This document shows positions 34,497 to 44,505 of a stretch of DNA of 64,000 nucleotides, in pieces. The stretch is from Nocardia pneumoniae NBRC 100136 (GTDB taxonomy: Bacteria; Actinomycetota; Actinomycetes; Mycobacteriales; Mycobacteriaceae): positions 36,372 through 100,371 of the forward strand of contig NZ_BAGF01000087.1 in the NCBI RefSeq assembly GCF_000308755.1, in the 5' to 3' direction. Position 1 is the stretch's first letter; each line of letters starts with the position of its first letter. Below the pieces are notes generated by a model. It worked only from the letters and a program-made list of their open reading frames with translations, had not been told where the DNA came from and did no database searches. Made by a program: the position numbers and the translations under genes.

Positions 34497-35173
34497 CCCG
34501 TCCGTATGTGCTGTTGTCGGTCGCGGTGAGCATCGACGGGTACATCGACGACGCGAGTCCCGAGCGGCTGCGTCTGTCCGACGCGGCGGATTTCGATCGC
34601 GTCGACGAGATCCGCGCGGACTCCGATGCCATCCTGGTCGGCGCGCAGACCCTGCGCAGAGACAACCCGCGGCTACTGGTCGACAGTGCGGATCGCAGAG
34701 CGGCGCGCGTCGCCGCGGGCAAACCGGAGTATCCGCTCAAGGTGACAGTGTCGGCGAGCGGCGACTTGGACCCCGGTCTGCGGTTCTGGCAGCACGGCGG
34801 CGGCAAGCTCGTCTACACCACCGATGCGGGCGCGGCGAGACTCGCCGATCGGTTGGCCGGACTCGCGGAAGTCGCCAGTCTCGGCGCGGGCTTCGATTTC
34901 GGCGTGTTGCTGGACGACCTGGGCCGTCGCGGCGTCACCCGGCTCATGGTGGAGGGCGGCACCCGGGTCCACACCGCTTTCCTCGCCGCCGACCTGGCCG
35001 ACGAACTGCACGTCGCCGTCGCGCCCATCCTGGTCGGCGATGCCGTGGCGCCTCGCTTCCTCGGCGACGCGCGGTATCCCGGCGCGCCACATCGGAGGAT
35101 GCGGCTCGCGGAGGTAACCCGGGTCGGCGATGTCGCCGTGCTGCGCTATCTACCGAAGGCGCATTCGGTCTGA
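34493..35173 (+). CDS. RibD C-terminal / DHFR-like reductase
   Basis: 226 residues from a GTG inside the pabA stop. The fold is that of dihydrofolate reductase-like RibD-C proteins: VLLSVAVSIDGYIDD, then ADSDAILVGAQTLRRDNP, LMVEGGTRVHTAFL and DELHVAVAPILVG. Such enzymes reduce pteridine- or pyrimidine-type substrates with NADPH in riboflavin or related pathways. Co-translation with pabA suggests a link with folate chemistry. It lacks the deaminase domain of full RibD. Substrate unproven. Confidence 0.85.
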   Translation: MTRPYVLLSVAVSIDGYIDDASPERLRLSDAADFDRVDEIRADSDAILVGAQTLRRDNPRLLVDSADRRAARVAAGKPEYPLKVTVSASGDLDPGLRFWQHGGGKLVYTTDAGAARLADRLAGLAEVASLGAGFDFGVLLDDLGRRGVTRLMVEGGTRVHTAFLAADLADELHVAVAPILVGDAVAPRFLGDARYPGAPHRRMRLAEVTRVGDVAVLRYLPKAHSV

Positions 35174-35378
35174 GGAGGGGGCATCTTTCGACGGCGAAGG
35201 TGTACCACTTCGACGCGGCTGCCGTGTACCAACCGATCCGGGCTGGGAGATCCCTCGAGTTGTCATCGCCAGGCGAGATCTCGTGATCGGTGTGCGGGAC
35301 GCTACGACAGCCGCCGTCGAAGTAGCCGACCTTCTGCGGGCGGTGTCGCGAGGACACCGCCTGGATTACTCGCCGAAC

Positions 35379-35798
35379 CTAGGGACGTCCGTAGACGGCG
35401 GTGACGAACTCGCCGAGTTGGTTGTCGTCCAGGTGCCTCGCCAGATCGGCCTCGCTGATCATGCCGACCAGCCGCTTGTTCTCGATCACCGGCATGCGCT
35501 TGACCCGGTTGCTTTCCATCTCGTCGAGAACGACCTCGATGTCGGCGTCGGCATCGACCCACCGCGGCGTCGCTTCGCACAGTTCTTCGACTCGCGTGCT
35601 CGACGGCGACTTGCCCTGGGCGATGCACTTCACGACGATGTCGCGGTCGGTGACGATGCCGCACATCCGTTCGTTCTCGTCCGCGATGACCAGGGACCCT
35701 ACGCCGATTTCGTCCATGAGCCTGGCGGCCCTTTCGACGGTCTCTTCCTTGGAAATCCACTGTGCGCCGGGCTTCATGATGTCCCTGGCAGTGGTCAT
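35379..35798 (-). CDS. CBS-domain pair protein (Hrp1-like)
   Basis: 139 residues; AAGGAGG lies 6 bases before the ATG. Two CBS motifs (about 1-70 and 75-135): TTARDIMKPGAQWISKEETV, with VTDRDIVVKCIA, then MPVIENKRLVGMISEADLA. The protein resembles the dormancy-linked Hrp1 (Rv2626c) and probably binds an adenosine ligand as a dimer. It stands alone between the pabA/RibD-C pair and pknB. Confidence 0.88.
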   Translation of the reverse strand: MTTARDIMKPGAQWISKEETVERAARLMDEIGVGSLVIADENERMCGIVTDRDIVVKCIAQGKSPSSTRVEELCEATPRWVDADADIEVVLDEMESNRVKRMPVIENKRLVGMISEADLARHLDDNQLGEFVTAVYGRP

Positions 35799-35948
35799 GA
35801 GCTACCTCCTTGTGGTCAGCTGCGCTGATTAGGATGAAGCAGTCCTATTCTCCCGCAATCCACACCGGATGGTCTCGTTTTCTCGATACCGATGAAGACA
35901 CCTGCGCCAGACCGTCCGCGCCGGAAGCGGCGCGGACGATCGCGAGAC

Positions 35949-37841
35949 TCAGGCGATCGCCCCGGTCGTGATCGAAATGGTGGCGTTCTTGCCGACCGAC
36001 GACCCCGCCGACGGTTGCTGAGCCACGATGCGGCCGACATTGCCCGGATCGAACACAGTGGTCTGACTGATCTGCGCGAGACTGCCGGTCCAGCCGCTCT
36101 GCCGCAGCCGTTCCACCGCCTGCGCGGGTGTCAGACCCCGGATCTCGGGCATGCTGATCTGGTCGCCGGTGGATACCTGGAGGACCACGGTCGATCCCTT
36201 GTCGGCCGACGAACCACCAGCGGGCTTGGTGCCGACCACCTCGCCCTTCGGCTGCGACGAGGCGACTTCCTGGATCTGAACCTTGAAATTGGCTCCCTCG
36301 ATATTCGGCTGCGCGACCTCGATCGACTGGCCGATCACATTCGGCACCCGGACCTTCTCGGGGCCGCCACCGATGACGACCACGATGGGGCGACCCGCGT
36401 CGACCCGCGAGCCCGCCGCGGGCTCGGTGCCGATCACCTTGTCGGTGTCCTGGATGCTGGAGGGCTTGCGCTCGACATTCGGGTCCATCTGGAGCCCGAT
36501 GGAGTTGAGCTTCTGCTCGGCGTCCTGCTGAGTCAGACCGTCCAGCCGCGGCACCTGAACCTGCGCGGGTCCACTGGACACCTGGACCGTGACGGTGCTT
36601 CCCTCGTCGATCCTGGAGCCGCCGAGCGGCTGCGTGGCGATCACATTGCCCGTGGCGACCTTGCCGTCGGGCTTCTGCTGGATCGCCACCGTGAATCCGA
36701 GCTTCTGCAGCGCGTCCTGCGCCTGCTGGGCGGACTTGTTGGCCAGGTCGGGAACCGCGACCTGGTCCGGTCGGCTACCCGGGCCGATCAACACCCAGAA
36801 CAGCGCGATCACCACGGCGATCGCCGCGGCGGCGCCGAGCGCGATATAGGCGGTGCGGCGCTGGCCGTCCGGGTCGGCCGACTCCTGCTCGGCGGTGTCG
36901 TCGTCGCGGTCGATGGTGCGGTAACCGCGCGGCGCGGGCTCGTCCGAGCCCATGAAGGTGCTGCGATCCTCGTCGGTCATCACCATCGGGGCGCTGGGCT
37001 TCTGGCCGCCGAGCACCCGGATCAGATCGGCGCGCATCTCGGCCGCGGACTGGTAGCGGTTGGCCGGGTTCTTGCTCATCGCCTTGAGCACGACCGAGTC
37101 CAGCTCACGGGGAACGCCGGGGAGCACATGCGAGGGCAGCCGCGGATCCTCCCGCACATGCTGATAGGCGACGGCAATCGGCGAGTCGCCGGTGAAAGGC
37201 GGCTCGCCGGTGAGTATCTCGAACAGCACACAGCCGACGGAGTAGACATCCGACCGGGCGTCCACCGTCTCGCCGCGAGCCTGCTCCGGCGACAGATACT
37301 GCGCGGTGCCGATCACGGCCGCGGTCTGCGTCATCGGGTTCGAGCTGTCGGCGATCGCCCGGGCGATACCGAAGTCCATCACCTTCACCGCGCCGGAACG
37401 GTTGATCATGATATTCGCGGGCTTCATGTCGCGGTGCACGATTCCGGCCTTGTGGCTGAAATCCAATGCGGCGCAGACATCCGCGATGATCTCCATGGCA
37501 CGCCGCGGCGGCAGCGGGCCCTTGCCGCGCACGATGTCGCGCAGCGTCTCGCCGTCCACGTACTCCATCACGATGTACGGCAGCGGACCGCCGTCCACCT
37601 CGGCCTCACCGGTGTCGTAGACCGCGACGATGGCCGGGTGATTGAGCGCGGCGGCGTTCTGCGCCTCCCGCTTGAACCGGAGGTAGAACGTCGGGTCGCG
37701 CGCCAAGTCGGCTCGCAGCACCTTGATGGCCACGTCCCGGCTCAGCCGGATGTCGCGCGCTTTGTGCACTTCGGACATGCCGCCGAACCCGATGATCTCG
37801 CCCAGCTCATAGCGAGACGAGAGATTCTTCGGGGTCGTCAT
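35949..37841 (-). CDS. pknB: Ser/Thr protein kinase PknB with four PASTA domains
   Basis: 630 residues from the ATG overlapping the pknA stop (ATGA); the long open upstream stretch is the pknA reverse frame. The kinase domain is at 1-280, with Lys40 in VAIKVLR, HRDMKPAN, DFGIAR, and the activation-loop TQT before GTAQYLSPEQ. A membrane helix is at about 332-352, then four extracellular PASTA repeats (VAVPDLANKSAQQA, VQVPRLDGLTQQDA, VRVPNVIGQSIEVA, ISMPEIRGLTPAQA) that sense peptidoglycan fragments. It controls cell-wall synthesis and division. Last gene of the leftward operon. Confidence 0.97.
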   Translation of the reverse strand: MTTPKNLSSRYELGEIIGFGGMSEVHKARDIRLSRDVAIKVLRADLARDPTFYLRFKREAQNAAALNHPAIVAVYDTGEAEVDGGPLPYIVMEYVDGETLRDIVRGKGPLPPRRAMEIIADVCAALDFSHKAGIVHRDMKPANIMINRSGAVKVMDFGIARAIADSSNPMTQTAAVIGTAQYLSPEQARGETVDARSDVYSVGCVLFEILTGEPPFTGDSPIAVAYQHVREDPRLPSHVLPGVPRELDSVVLKAMSKNPANRYQSAAEMRADLIRVLGGQKPSAPMVMTDEDRSTFMGSDEPAPRGYRTIDRDDDTAEQESADPDGQRRTAYIALGAAAAIAVVIALFWVLIGPGSRPDQVAVPDLANKSAQQAQDALQKLGFTVAIQQKPDGKVATGNVIATQPLGGSRIDEGSTVTVQVSSGPAQVQVPRLDGLTQQDAEQKLNSIGLQMDPNVERKPSSIQDTDKVIGTEPAAGSRVDAGRPIVVVIGGGPEKVRVPNVIGQSIEVAQPNIEGANFKVQIQEVASSQPKGEVVGTKPAGGSSADKGSTVVLQVSTGDQISMPEIRGLTPAQAVERLRQSGWTGSLAQISQTTVFDPGNVGRIVAQQPSAGSSVGKNATISITTGAIA

Positions 37842-39343
37842 GGTTGTCCTTGCGGAGAAGTCGCGGATCCGCTGCGGGAGGCCGTGGGGCCTTGGGCGCC
37901 GGGAATCCCGGGGAAGGGTATTTGGATCGTCGGAACGCGCGGCAGGGTGGTGGTGGTCGGCGTGGTCGTCGTCGGCTTCGTCGTGCTCGGTGCCGTGGTG
38001 GTGGTCGGCGTGGTCGTCGTCGGCTCCGGGGTCGTGGTTGTCGGCTCGGTGGTGATCGGCTCCGGAATGGTCGTGATCACCGGCGGAGGCGCGGGTTTGG
38101 GCGTGGTGGTGACCACAGGCGGGATCGGCTTCGGATTCGGCGCGACCGTCGAGGTCGGCGACGGCGTCGAATCGGGGTTGGTATCGCCGCCGAACAGCAG
38201 GTAAGTCGTGATCGCGCCGAGCAGCAGGGCGCCGAGGCCGAGCCCGGCCAACCACTTCTGCGTCGAGGTCGGCCGTTTGCCGTCGGGCTGGCTGCCGTCG
38301 GCGCTGCGGCTCAACACCGTCGCCGGAGCCGCGACCGCCCCGGCGCGAGTCGCCCCGCCGACCGCCCCCGCCGCGGGCGTCGAGTAGCGCACCGTCGCGC
38401 CGTCGAAATCGCTTGGTGCCGACGGGATCACCGTCGTGGGGCCGGGCGGCAGCACCCGGGTGGCTCCGGTCAGCGGCGCGCCAGGATGGGCTCCGCTCGG
38501 CGGCGGTGGACGACGCCCGGCCCGCACCGCGGCGACCGCGTCGGCGAACTCGCCACCGCGGGCGTAGCGACGCGCGGGGTCCTTCTCCATCGTGATCTCG
38601 ATCAGCTCGCGCACGTTGCCGGGCAGATCGGCGGGCATCGGCGGCGGGGCCTCGCGGACATGCTTCATCGCCACGGTGATCGCGCCGTCACCGGTGAACG
38701 GCCGCTGCCCGGCGAGCGCCTCGTAGCCGACCACGCCGAGCGCATACACGTCGCTGGCCGCGGTGGCGTCCTCGCCGACCGCCTGCTCCGGCGCGATGTA
38801 CTGAGCGGTGCCCATCACCATGCCGGTCTTCGTCACCGGCGACGCGTCCACCGCCTTGGCGATGCCGAAGTCGGTGATCTTCACCTGACCGGTCGGCGTG
38901 ACCAGGATGTTGCCCGGTTTCACGTCGCGGTGCACCACGCCGGCGCGGTGCGCCACGTCCAGTGCGCGTCCGGTCTGCTCCAGCATGTCCAGGCCCTGCG
39001 CCACCGACAGCCTGCCGAGCCGGTTCAGCACAGTGTTCAGCGGCTCGCCTTGGACCAGCTCCATGACCAGGTAGGCGGTCTCGCCGCCCTGCGGGTCGAG
39101 GGTCTCGCCGTAGTCGAAGATCCCGGCGATACCCGGGTGATTCAACTGGGCGGTCGTCTTCGCCTCGGTGCGGAACCGATGCCGGAAGGTGGGGTCGGCC
39201 GAGAACTCCGACTTCAGCACCTTGACCGCGACCCGGCGGTCGAGCCTGGTGTCCAGGGCTTCCCAGACCTGGCCCATGCCGCCGGTCGCGATCAGTCGCT
39301 GCAGCCGGTACCGGTCGGCGATCATCGCACCGTTGTTCAGCAT
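37838..39343 (-). CDS. pknA: Ser/Thr protein kinase PknA
   Basis: 501 residues. Kinase domain at about 10-275: GGMGQVWEALD, VAVKVLKSEF, HRDVKPGN, DFGIAK, then VTKTGMVMGTAQY with the conserved activation Thr pair. A membrane helix (LAGLGLGALLLGAITTYLLF) is at about 368-388, followed by an outer tail of nearly pure Thr/Pro repeats and no folded domain. PknA works with PknB on growth and shape proteins. A 37-base gap separates it from pbpA, the only clear break in the downstream part of the operon. Confidence 0.97.
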   Translation of the reverse strand: MLNNGAMIADRYRLQRLIATGGMGQVWEALDTRLDRRVAVKVLKSEFSADPTFRHRFRTEAKTTAQLNHPGIAGIFDYGETLDPQGGETAYLVMELVQGEPLNTVLNRLGRLSVAQGLDMLEQTGRALDVAHRAGVVHRDVKPGNILVTPTGQVKITDFGIAKAVDASPVTKTGMVMGTAQYIAPEQAVGEDATAASDVYALGVVGYEALAGQRPFTGDGAITVAMKHVREAPPPMPADLPGNVRELIEITMEKDPARRYARGGEFADAVAAVRAGRRPPPPSGAHPGAPLTGATRVLPPGPTTVIPSAPSDFDGATVRYSTPAAGAVGGATRAGAVAAPATVLSRSADGSQPDGKRPTSTQKWLAGLGLGALLLGAITTYLLFGGDTNPDSTPSPTSTVAPNPKPIPPVVTTTPKPAPPPVITTIPEPITTEPTTTTPEPTTTTPTTTTAPSTTKPTTTTPTTTTLPRVPTIQIPFPGIPGAQGPTASRSGSATSPQGQP

Positions 39344-39380
39344 CGAGGTCCCCGTACCTTCACTCGCACATCCATATCGT

Positions 39381-40847
39381 TCAGCCCCCTCGAAGACCCG
39401 CGTCCAGGACCGCGCGAGCCACCGGCGCGGCCACCGAGCCGCCGGTCGCGGCCAGCGCCCGGTCCCCGCCGTTCTCCACGATCACCGCGATGGCGATCTT
39501 CGGGTTCTGCGCGGGGGCGAACGCGATGTACCAAGCGTGCGGCGGCGTGCTGCGCGGGTTGGTTCCGTGCTCCGCGGTGCCGGTCTTGGACGCGATCTGA
39601 TAGCGGGACTGGCCACCTCCGGCGGTGTTGCTCTCCGACGCGATCATCAGGTTGGTCAGGGTCGACGCTACCTCCGCGCTGACCGCTTGTCCGACGGAGA
39701 CCGGTTTGGTCTTGGACAGCTCGCTCAGATCGGGGCCTTGCAGCTGATCGACCAGGTAGGGCTCCATCCGGACGCCGCCGTTGGCGATGGTCGCCGCGAC
39801 GACCGCGTTCTGCAACGGGGTCAGGGCGACATCCCGCTGCCCGATGCTGCTCTGGGCCAGCGCGGCGTCGTCGGGAATCGTGCCGACGGTGCTCTCCGCC
39901 ACCGGCATCGGGATGCCACGGTGCGGTCCGACGCCGAACGCGGCGGCCTCGTCCTTCAGGTTCGCCGCGCCGACCTTGACGCCGAGTTCGGCGAATGCGG
40001 TGTTGCACGACCGCCGGAACGCCTCGAAGAGCGTGGCGGTCGGGTTGGGGCCGCAGGTGGAGCCGTTGTAGTTCTCCAGCGTGGTGGTGGTGCCGGGCAG
40101 CGTGATGTTCGGCGCCGCGGTGAACTGGTCGTCAGGGGTCGCCGCGCCATTGGACAGCGCGGCGGCGGTGACGATCACTTTGAACGTGGATCCGGGCGGG
40201 TATGTCTGTGAGATAGCGCGATTCAACATCGGATGGCGCGGATCCGCACTCAGCTTTTCCCACGCCTGGGTGCCGCGCGCGCCGTCGTGCCCGGACAACA
40301 GGTTCGGGTCGTAGCTCGGCGTGGACACCATGGTGAGAATCTTGCCCGTGCTCGGCTCGATGGCCACCACCGAGCCGGTGTAGCCCTTGCTGGTCATCTG
40401 TTCGTAGGCGACCTGCTGCATCACCGGATTGAGCGTGGTGAGCACGTTGCCGCCGCGCGGATCCCGGCCGGAGACCAGGTCGACCAGGCGGCTGCCGAAG
40501 AGCTTGTTGTCGGAGCCGTTCAGCACCGAGTCCTCGGCACGCTCCAGCCCGGTGCTGCCGTACTGCATGGAGTAGAAGCCGGTGGCCGGGGCGTAGGCCT
40601 GCGGATCGGTCGGATAGGTGCGCAGGTACTTGTACCGGTCGTCGGTCGCGACCGAGCTGGCCAGCACGGTGCCGCTGGCCGAGATCTGCCCGCGCTGGCG
40701 GGAGTACTCATCCAGCAGCACCCGCGAGTTGCGCGGGTCGGAGCGCAGATCGTCGGCCTTGATGACCTGAACGTAGGTGACGTTCGCCAGCAGTGCGACG
40801 ACCATCACCATCACCGCGACCGCGACTCGGCGTAGTGGAGTGTTCAC
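39381..40847 (-). CDS. pbpA: class B penicillin-binding protein PbpA
   Basis: 488 residues from a GTG overlapping the rodA stop (GTGA). One N-terminal membrane helix (about 7-29), a dimerisation domain, and a transpeptidase domain with motifs STFK (Ser220 nucleophile), SCN (280-282) and KTG (421-423). It crosslinks peptidoglycan at septum and poles together with RodA. Place and order match mycobacterial Rv0016c. Confidence 0.96.
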   Translation of the reverse strand: MNTPLRRVAVAVMVMVVALLANVTYVQVIKADDLRSDPRNSRVLLDEYSRQRGQISASGTVLASSVATDDRYKYLRTYPTDPQAYAPATGFYSMQYGSTGLERAEDSVLNGSDNKLFGSRLVDLVSGRDPRGGNVLTTLNPVMQQVAYEQMTSKGYTGSVVAIEPSTGKILTMVSTPSYDPNLLSGHDGARGTQAWEKLSADPRHPMLNRAISQTYPPGSTFKVIVTAAALSNGAATPDDQFTAAPNITLPGTTTTLENYNGSTCGPNPTATLFEAFRRSCNTAFAELGVKVGAANLKDEAAAFGVGPHRGIPMPVAESTVGTIPDDAALAQSSIGQRDVALTPLQNAVVAATIANGGVRMEPYLVDQLQGPDLSELSKTKPVSVGQAVSAEVASTLTNLMIASESNTAGGGQSRYQIASKTGTAEHGTNPRSTPPHAWYIAFAPAQNPKIAIAVIVENGGDRALAATGGSVAAPVARAVLDAGLRGG

Positions 40848-42328
40848 AGCGCGGCCCCCGCTTCCGGTCGTCCCGCGTCGCGGCGCAGAAACTCGGTCTG
40901 CGCGTCGGCGATCGGCGCCGGTTCCTTCTTGCGCACCGGCGCGGGCGCGCGGGCGGCGTCGGAGATCTTGATCAGCAAAGCCAGCAAGGCGTAGTTGGCC
41001 AGCAGCGAAGAGCCGCCGTAGGACATGAACGGCGTGGTCAGACCGGTCAGCGGAATCAGTTTGGTGACCCCGCCGACGACGACGAACAGCTGGATGGCGA
41101 TGGTGAACGACAGTCCGGCCGCGAGCAGCTTGCCGAAGCTGTCGCGCACGGCCAGCGCCGTGCGCAGTCCACGCACCACGAACACCAGGAACAGCACCAG
41201 CACCGCGGACAGCCCGATCAGACCGAGCTCCTCGCCGATCGTGGTGATGATGAAGTCGGTCTTGGCGAAAGGCACCTGATTGGGTCTGCCGCTGCCGAGG
41301 CCGGTGCCCGCGAGACCGCCCGTGGCCAGCCCGAACAGCGACTGCGAGATCTGGTAGCCGGTGTTGTTGTAGTCGTCGAACGGGTGCAGCCAGGTCTCCA
41401 CCCGGACCCGGACGTGGCCGAACAGCTGGTAGGCGAAGAAGAAGCCCAGCGCGAGCAGACCGCCGCCGATGACCAGCCAGCCGACCCGTTCGGTGGCGAT
41501 GTACAGCATCACCAGCACGGTGCTGAAGATCAGCAGCGAGGTACCGAGATCCTTCTCGAACACCAGCACGCCGATGCACACGATCCAGACCGCCAGGATG
41601 GGGCCGAGATCGCGGCCGCGCGGGAACTCCATACCGAGCACGTGCCGCCCCGCCGTGGTGAACAGCTCGCGCTTGGCGACCAGCACCGAGGCGAAGAAGA
41701 TGATCAGCAGGATCTTCGCGAACTCACCCGGCTGGACGCTGAACCCGGGCAGCCGGATCCAGATCTTCGCGCCATTGGTCTCGGAGAACTTGCTGGGCAG
41801 GATGGCCGGAATGGCCAGTGCGACAAGGCCGATCAGCCCGAGGGTGTAGCTGTAGCCGGCGAGCGTGCGGTAGTCCCTCAGGGCGATCAGCAGGGTGATG
41901 AACACCAGCGTGCCCAGCGCGGTCCACAGAATCTGCTGATTGGCGTCGGGGGAGGGAAGCGCCCACGAGTTGTAGACGGCGGTCTGCTGGTCGGCCAGGT
42001 CGAGCCGATGGATCAGCACGAGGCCGAGTCCGTTGAGCAGCGCGACGATCGGCAGCAACAGCGGGTCGGCGAACGGAGCGAACCGCCGCACCGCCAGGTG
42101 CGCGACCCCGAACAACGCCAGATACGCCAGACCGTACTTGGCGATATCCACGGTGATCGACTGTTCCTGACTGGCTTCGACCAGGAACAAGGACACGGTC
42201 GTGATCACCGCCGCCGCGGCGAGCAGCAACAGTTCGACATTTCGTCTGGTGCTCGGCGGTGGCGCGGGAGCGAAGCCGCCCGGGGGACTGGGAAAGGCTC
42301 CAGCCGACGGCGGTGACGGTGCGGACAT
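40844..42328 (-). CDS. rodA: RodA/FtsW-family glycosyltransferase
   Basis: 494 residues with about ten to twelve membrane helices and a short cytoplasmic N-terminus. SEDS-family motifs are seen (TDFIITTIGEELGLIG, later LPLTG-type GLTTPFMSYGGSS). It polymerises glycan strands from lipid II as the partner of PbpA. ATGA overlap with pstP upstream and GTGA overlap with pbpA downstream imply tight coupling. Confidence 0.96.
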   Translation of the reverse strand: MSAPSPPSAGAFPSPPGGFAPAPPPSTRRNVELLLLAAAAVITTVSLFLVEASQEQSITVDIAKYGLAYLALFGVAHLAVRRFAPFADPLLLPIVALLNGLGLVLIHRLDLADQQTAVYNSWALPSPDANQQILWTALGTLVFITLLIALRDYRTLAGYSYTLGLIGLVALAIPAILPSKFSETNGAKIWIRLPGFSVQPGEFAKILLIIFFASVLVAKRELFTTAGRHVLGMEFPRGRDLGPILAVWIVCIGVLVFEKDLGTSLLIFSTVLVMLYIATERVGWLVIGGGLLALGFFFAYQLFGHVRVRVETWLHPFDDYNNTGYQISQSLFGLATGGLAGTGLGSGRPNQVPFAKTDFIITTIGEELGLIGLSAVLVLFLVFVVRGLRTALAVRDSFGKLLAAGLSFTIAIQLFVVVGGVTKLIPLTGLTTPFMSYGGSSLLANYALLALLIKISDAARAPAPVRKKEPAPIADAQTEFLRRDAGRPEAGAAL

Positions 42329-43836
42329 CAGTCCGTCACCCGACAGTTCTCCCCCGTGATCTGGGGGGTCTGCGACGTGGTCGACGGCGGGGCGGGAGCC
42401 TCCGACTTCGTCGGTGTCTTGATCTCGGTGCCGCGTGCGTCACCCTGCTCCGGCGCCGGAGCAGGGGCAGGAGCAGGAGCAGGAGCAGGAGCGGGCGATG
42501 CCGGGGCTGGAGGAGCGCCGTTGGGCGCGGGCTCGGTGGTCGGGACCACACCTGGTTGCGGCGCCGATTCCTTGACCGGACACGGCGGCAGCAGTTCGCG
42601 CTGGGCGAGATAGGTCATCGAGTCCCTGGCCTTGTCCAGCGAACCGGGCGGCAGCCCCTTGTCCACCTGATCGCGGCCGGTCTGCTTCAGATCGCTGACC
42701 TTCAGCGGCTTGCACGAAGACGGCACGTCCGCACCCGGCTCGGTCAGGGTGAGTTCCCCGTTGCGGGTGACACAGCCGACCAGGTTCACGTCGTGGATGG
42801 AGTAGCCGAGGATCGATCCGGGCAGCCCGCGCAGGATAACCACCGAACCGTCGTCGGCGCCGACGTAGTAGTTGCTGCGGATCATCTTGTAGCCGACCAG
42901 GAGCCCGACGCAGACGGCGACGACCAGCGCCACCGCCAGCACGATCCACCGCAGCCGATGCGACTTCTTTGCGGGGGGCTCCGGTGCTGTGGCGGCCCGG
43001 CGCGGCGCCGCACGCGGCGGACGCAGTGCGGAGGCACGGCCCGCGGCCGTGTTCGGGGGAGGCGTGTCGTCGTCGACGCCGGACGCGGCGCCCGCCACGA
43101 TCGGGTGGCTCTGGCCGTAGTCCAGATCGATGACGTCGGCCACGACGACGGTCACATTGTCGGGACCGCCGCTGCGCAGCGCGAGCTCGATGAGCCGATC
43201 GGCGCATTCGTCGGTGGTGCCCTCGCGCATCGTGTTCGCGATGGTCTCGTCGCTGACCACGTCCGACAGCCCGTCGGAACACAGCAGGTACCGGTCCCCG
43301 GCGCGCGACTCACGCATGATCAGCGTGGGCTCGATCTCGTTTCCGGTGAGCGCGCGCATGATCAGCGACCGCTGCGGATGCGTGTGCGCCTGCTCGGGGG
43401 TGATCCTGCCCTCGTCCACCAGCGACTGGACGAACGTGTCGTCCCGGGTGATCTGGGTGAGCTCGCCGCCGCGCAGCAGATACGCGCGCGAGTCACCGAT
43501 GTGCACGAGGCCCAGTTTCTTGCCCGCGAACAGGATCGCGGTGAGCGTGGTGCCCATGCCGTCGAGCTCGGGCTCTTCCTCGACCTGATCGGCGATGGCG
43601 GCATTGCCCTCGCGGGTCGCCGCGTCGAGCTTGCCGAGCAGATCGTCGCCCGGTTCGTCGTCGTCGAGGTGGGCCAGCGCCGCGATCATCAACTGGGAGG
43701 CGACTTCTCCCGCGGCATGGCCGCCCATGCCGTCGGCGAGTGCGAGCAGTCGTGCGCCCGCGTACACGGAGTCTTCGTTGTTGCCTCGGACGAGACCGCG
43801 GTCGCTGCGCGCTGCGTAGCGGAGAACAAGTGTCAC
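42328..43836 (-). CDS. pstP: PP2C-type Ser/Thr phosphatase PstP
   Basis: 502 residues; GTG start overlapping the fhaB stop. The PP2C domain is at 1-240, with metal-binding motifs RGLVRGNNEDS, LADGMGGHAAGE, LVHIGDSRAYL and SDGLSDVV. A basic, low-complexity linker leads to a membrane helix (about 295-317), an outer domain, and a Pro/Ala-rich tail encoded by a GGAGCA microsatellite near 42464-42491. It removes the phosphates added by PknA and PknB. Confidence 0.96.
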   Translation of the reverse strand: MTLVLRYAARSDRGLVRGNNEDSVYAGARLLALADGMGGHAAGEVASQLMIAALAHLDDDEPGDDLLGKLDAATREGNAAIADQVEEEPELDGMGTTLTAILFAGKKLGLVHIGDSRAYLLRGGELTQITRDDTFVQSLVDEGRITPEQAHTHPQRSLIMRALTGNEIEPTLIMRESRAGDRYLLCSDGLSDVVSDETIANTMREGTTDECADRLIELALRSGGPDNVTVVVADVIDLDYGQSHPIVAGAASGVDDDTPPPNTAAGRASALRPPRAAPRRAATAPEPPAKKSHRLRWIVLAVALVVAVCVGLLVGYKMIRSNYYVGADDGSVVILRGLPGSILGYSIHDVNLVGCVTRNGELTLTEPGADVPSSCKPLKVSDLKQTGRDQVDKGLPPGSLDKARDSMTYLAQRELLPPCPVKESAPQPGVVPTTEPAPNGAPPAPASPAPAPAPAPAPAPAPEQGDARGTEIKTPTKSEAPAPPSTTSQTPQITGENCRVTD

Positions 43837-44300
43837 GATCGCAGCTCGATCACTGTTTTGCCGACCCGGACCGGAGTGCCGAGCGGAACTCGGACGGCGG
43901 TGGTGACTTTCGCGCGATCGAGGTACGTGCCGTTCGTCGAGCCGAGGTCTTCCACGTACCAGTCGTCACCACGCGGAGACAGTCGCGCATGTCTGGTCGA
44001 GGCGTAGTCATCGGTGAGTACCAGCGTGGAATCGTCCGCACGTCCGATCAGCACCGGTTGGGTGCCGAGCGAGATGCGGGTGCCGGCGAGTGAACCCTGC
44101 GTCACCACAAGAAATTTGGCGCCCTTCTGGCCCCGGCTGAAAGACGGCAGCACCGCGGAGCCACGTGCGCCCCTGGGCTGGATCCGAATGCCGGATGCCG
44201 CGTAGATGTCGCTGCGCAACGTGCGCAGCACAGCCCACACGAACAACCACAACAGCAGAAGGAACCCCGCACGGGTCAGTTGCAGGATCAGTCCCTGCAC
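43833..44300 (-). CDS. fhaB: FHA-domain protein FhaB
   Basis: 155 residues from a GTG at 44300 with AGGAGG 9 bases upstream. The start QGLILQLTRAGF matches Rv0019c; the longer open frame adds an implausible basic leader. One membrane helix (about 8-27), a linker, and a C-terminal FHA domain (VLIGRADDSTLVLTDDYAS, then STNGTYLDR) that binds phosphothreonine. It bridges PknA/PknB-phosphorylated proteins and RodA/PbpA. Confidence 0.96.
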   Translation of the reverse strand: MQGLILQLTRAGFLLLLWLFVWAVLRTLRSDIYAASGIRIQPRGARGSAVLPSFSRGQKGAKFLVVTQGSLAGTRISLGTQPVLIGRADDSTLVLTDDYASTRHARLSPRGDDWYVEDLGSTNGTYLDRAKVTTAVRVPLGTPVRVGKTVIELRS

Positions 44301-44505
44301 GGCGCTCCACCTCCTGTTCGACCGTGTACGTCGGTGCCGTAGGTGCGGTTCGACCACCCCCACCAGCCTGCTGGTCTTGCCGGCCCCGGTATCGGCGCCG
44401 CGCGTGTGTTGGCAGCATCATAGGGCCGTCGGTCGATTTCGATCACGATACGACCGACGAATCCCTCGAGAGCCATCTCGTGACCTGCACCGCGAGCTTA
44501 CGGGA

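Noticed and set aside
35892..39682. Long plus-strand frames opposite pknB and pknA
   Set aside because: Arg/His-rich products without motifs; pknB and pknA on the minus strand are certain.
40793..42316. 507-residue plus-strand frame opposite rodA
   Set aside because: Composition is Gln/Glu/Arg-rich noise; rodA is well supported on the other strand.
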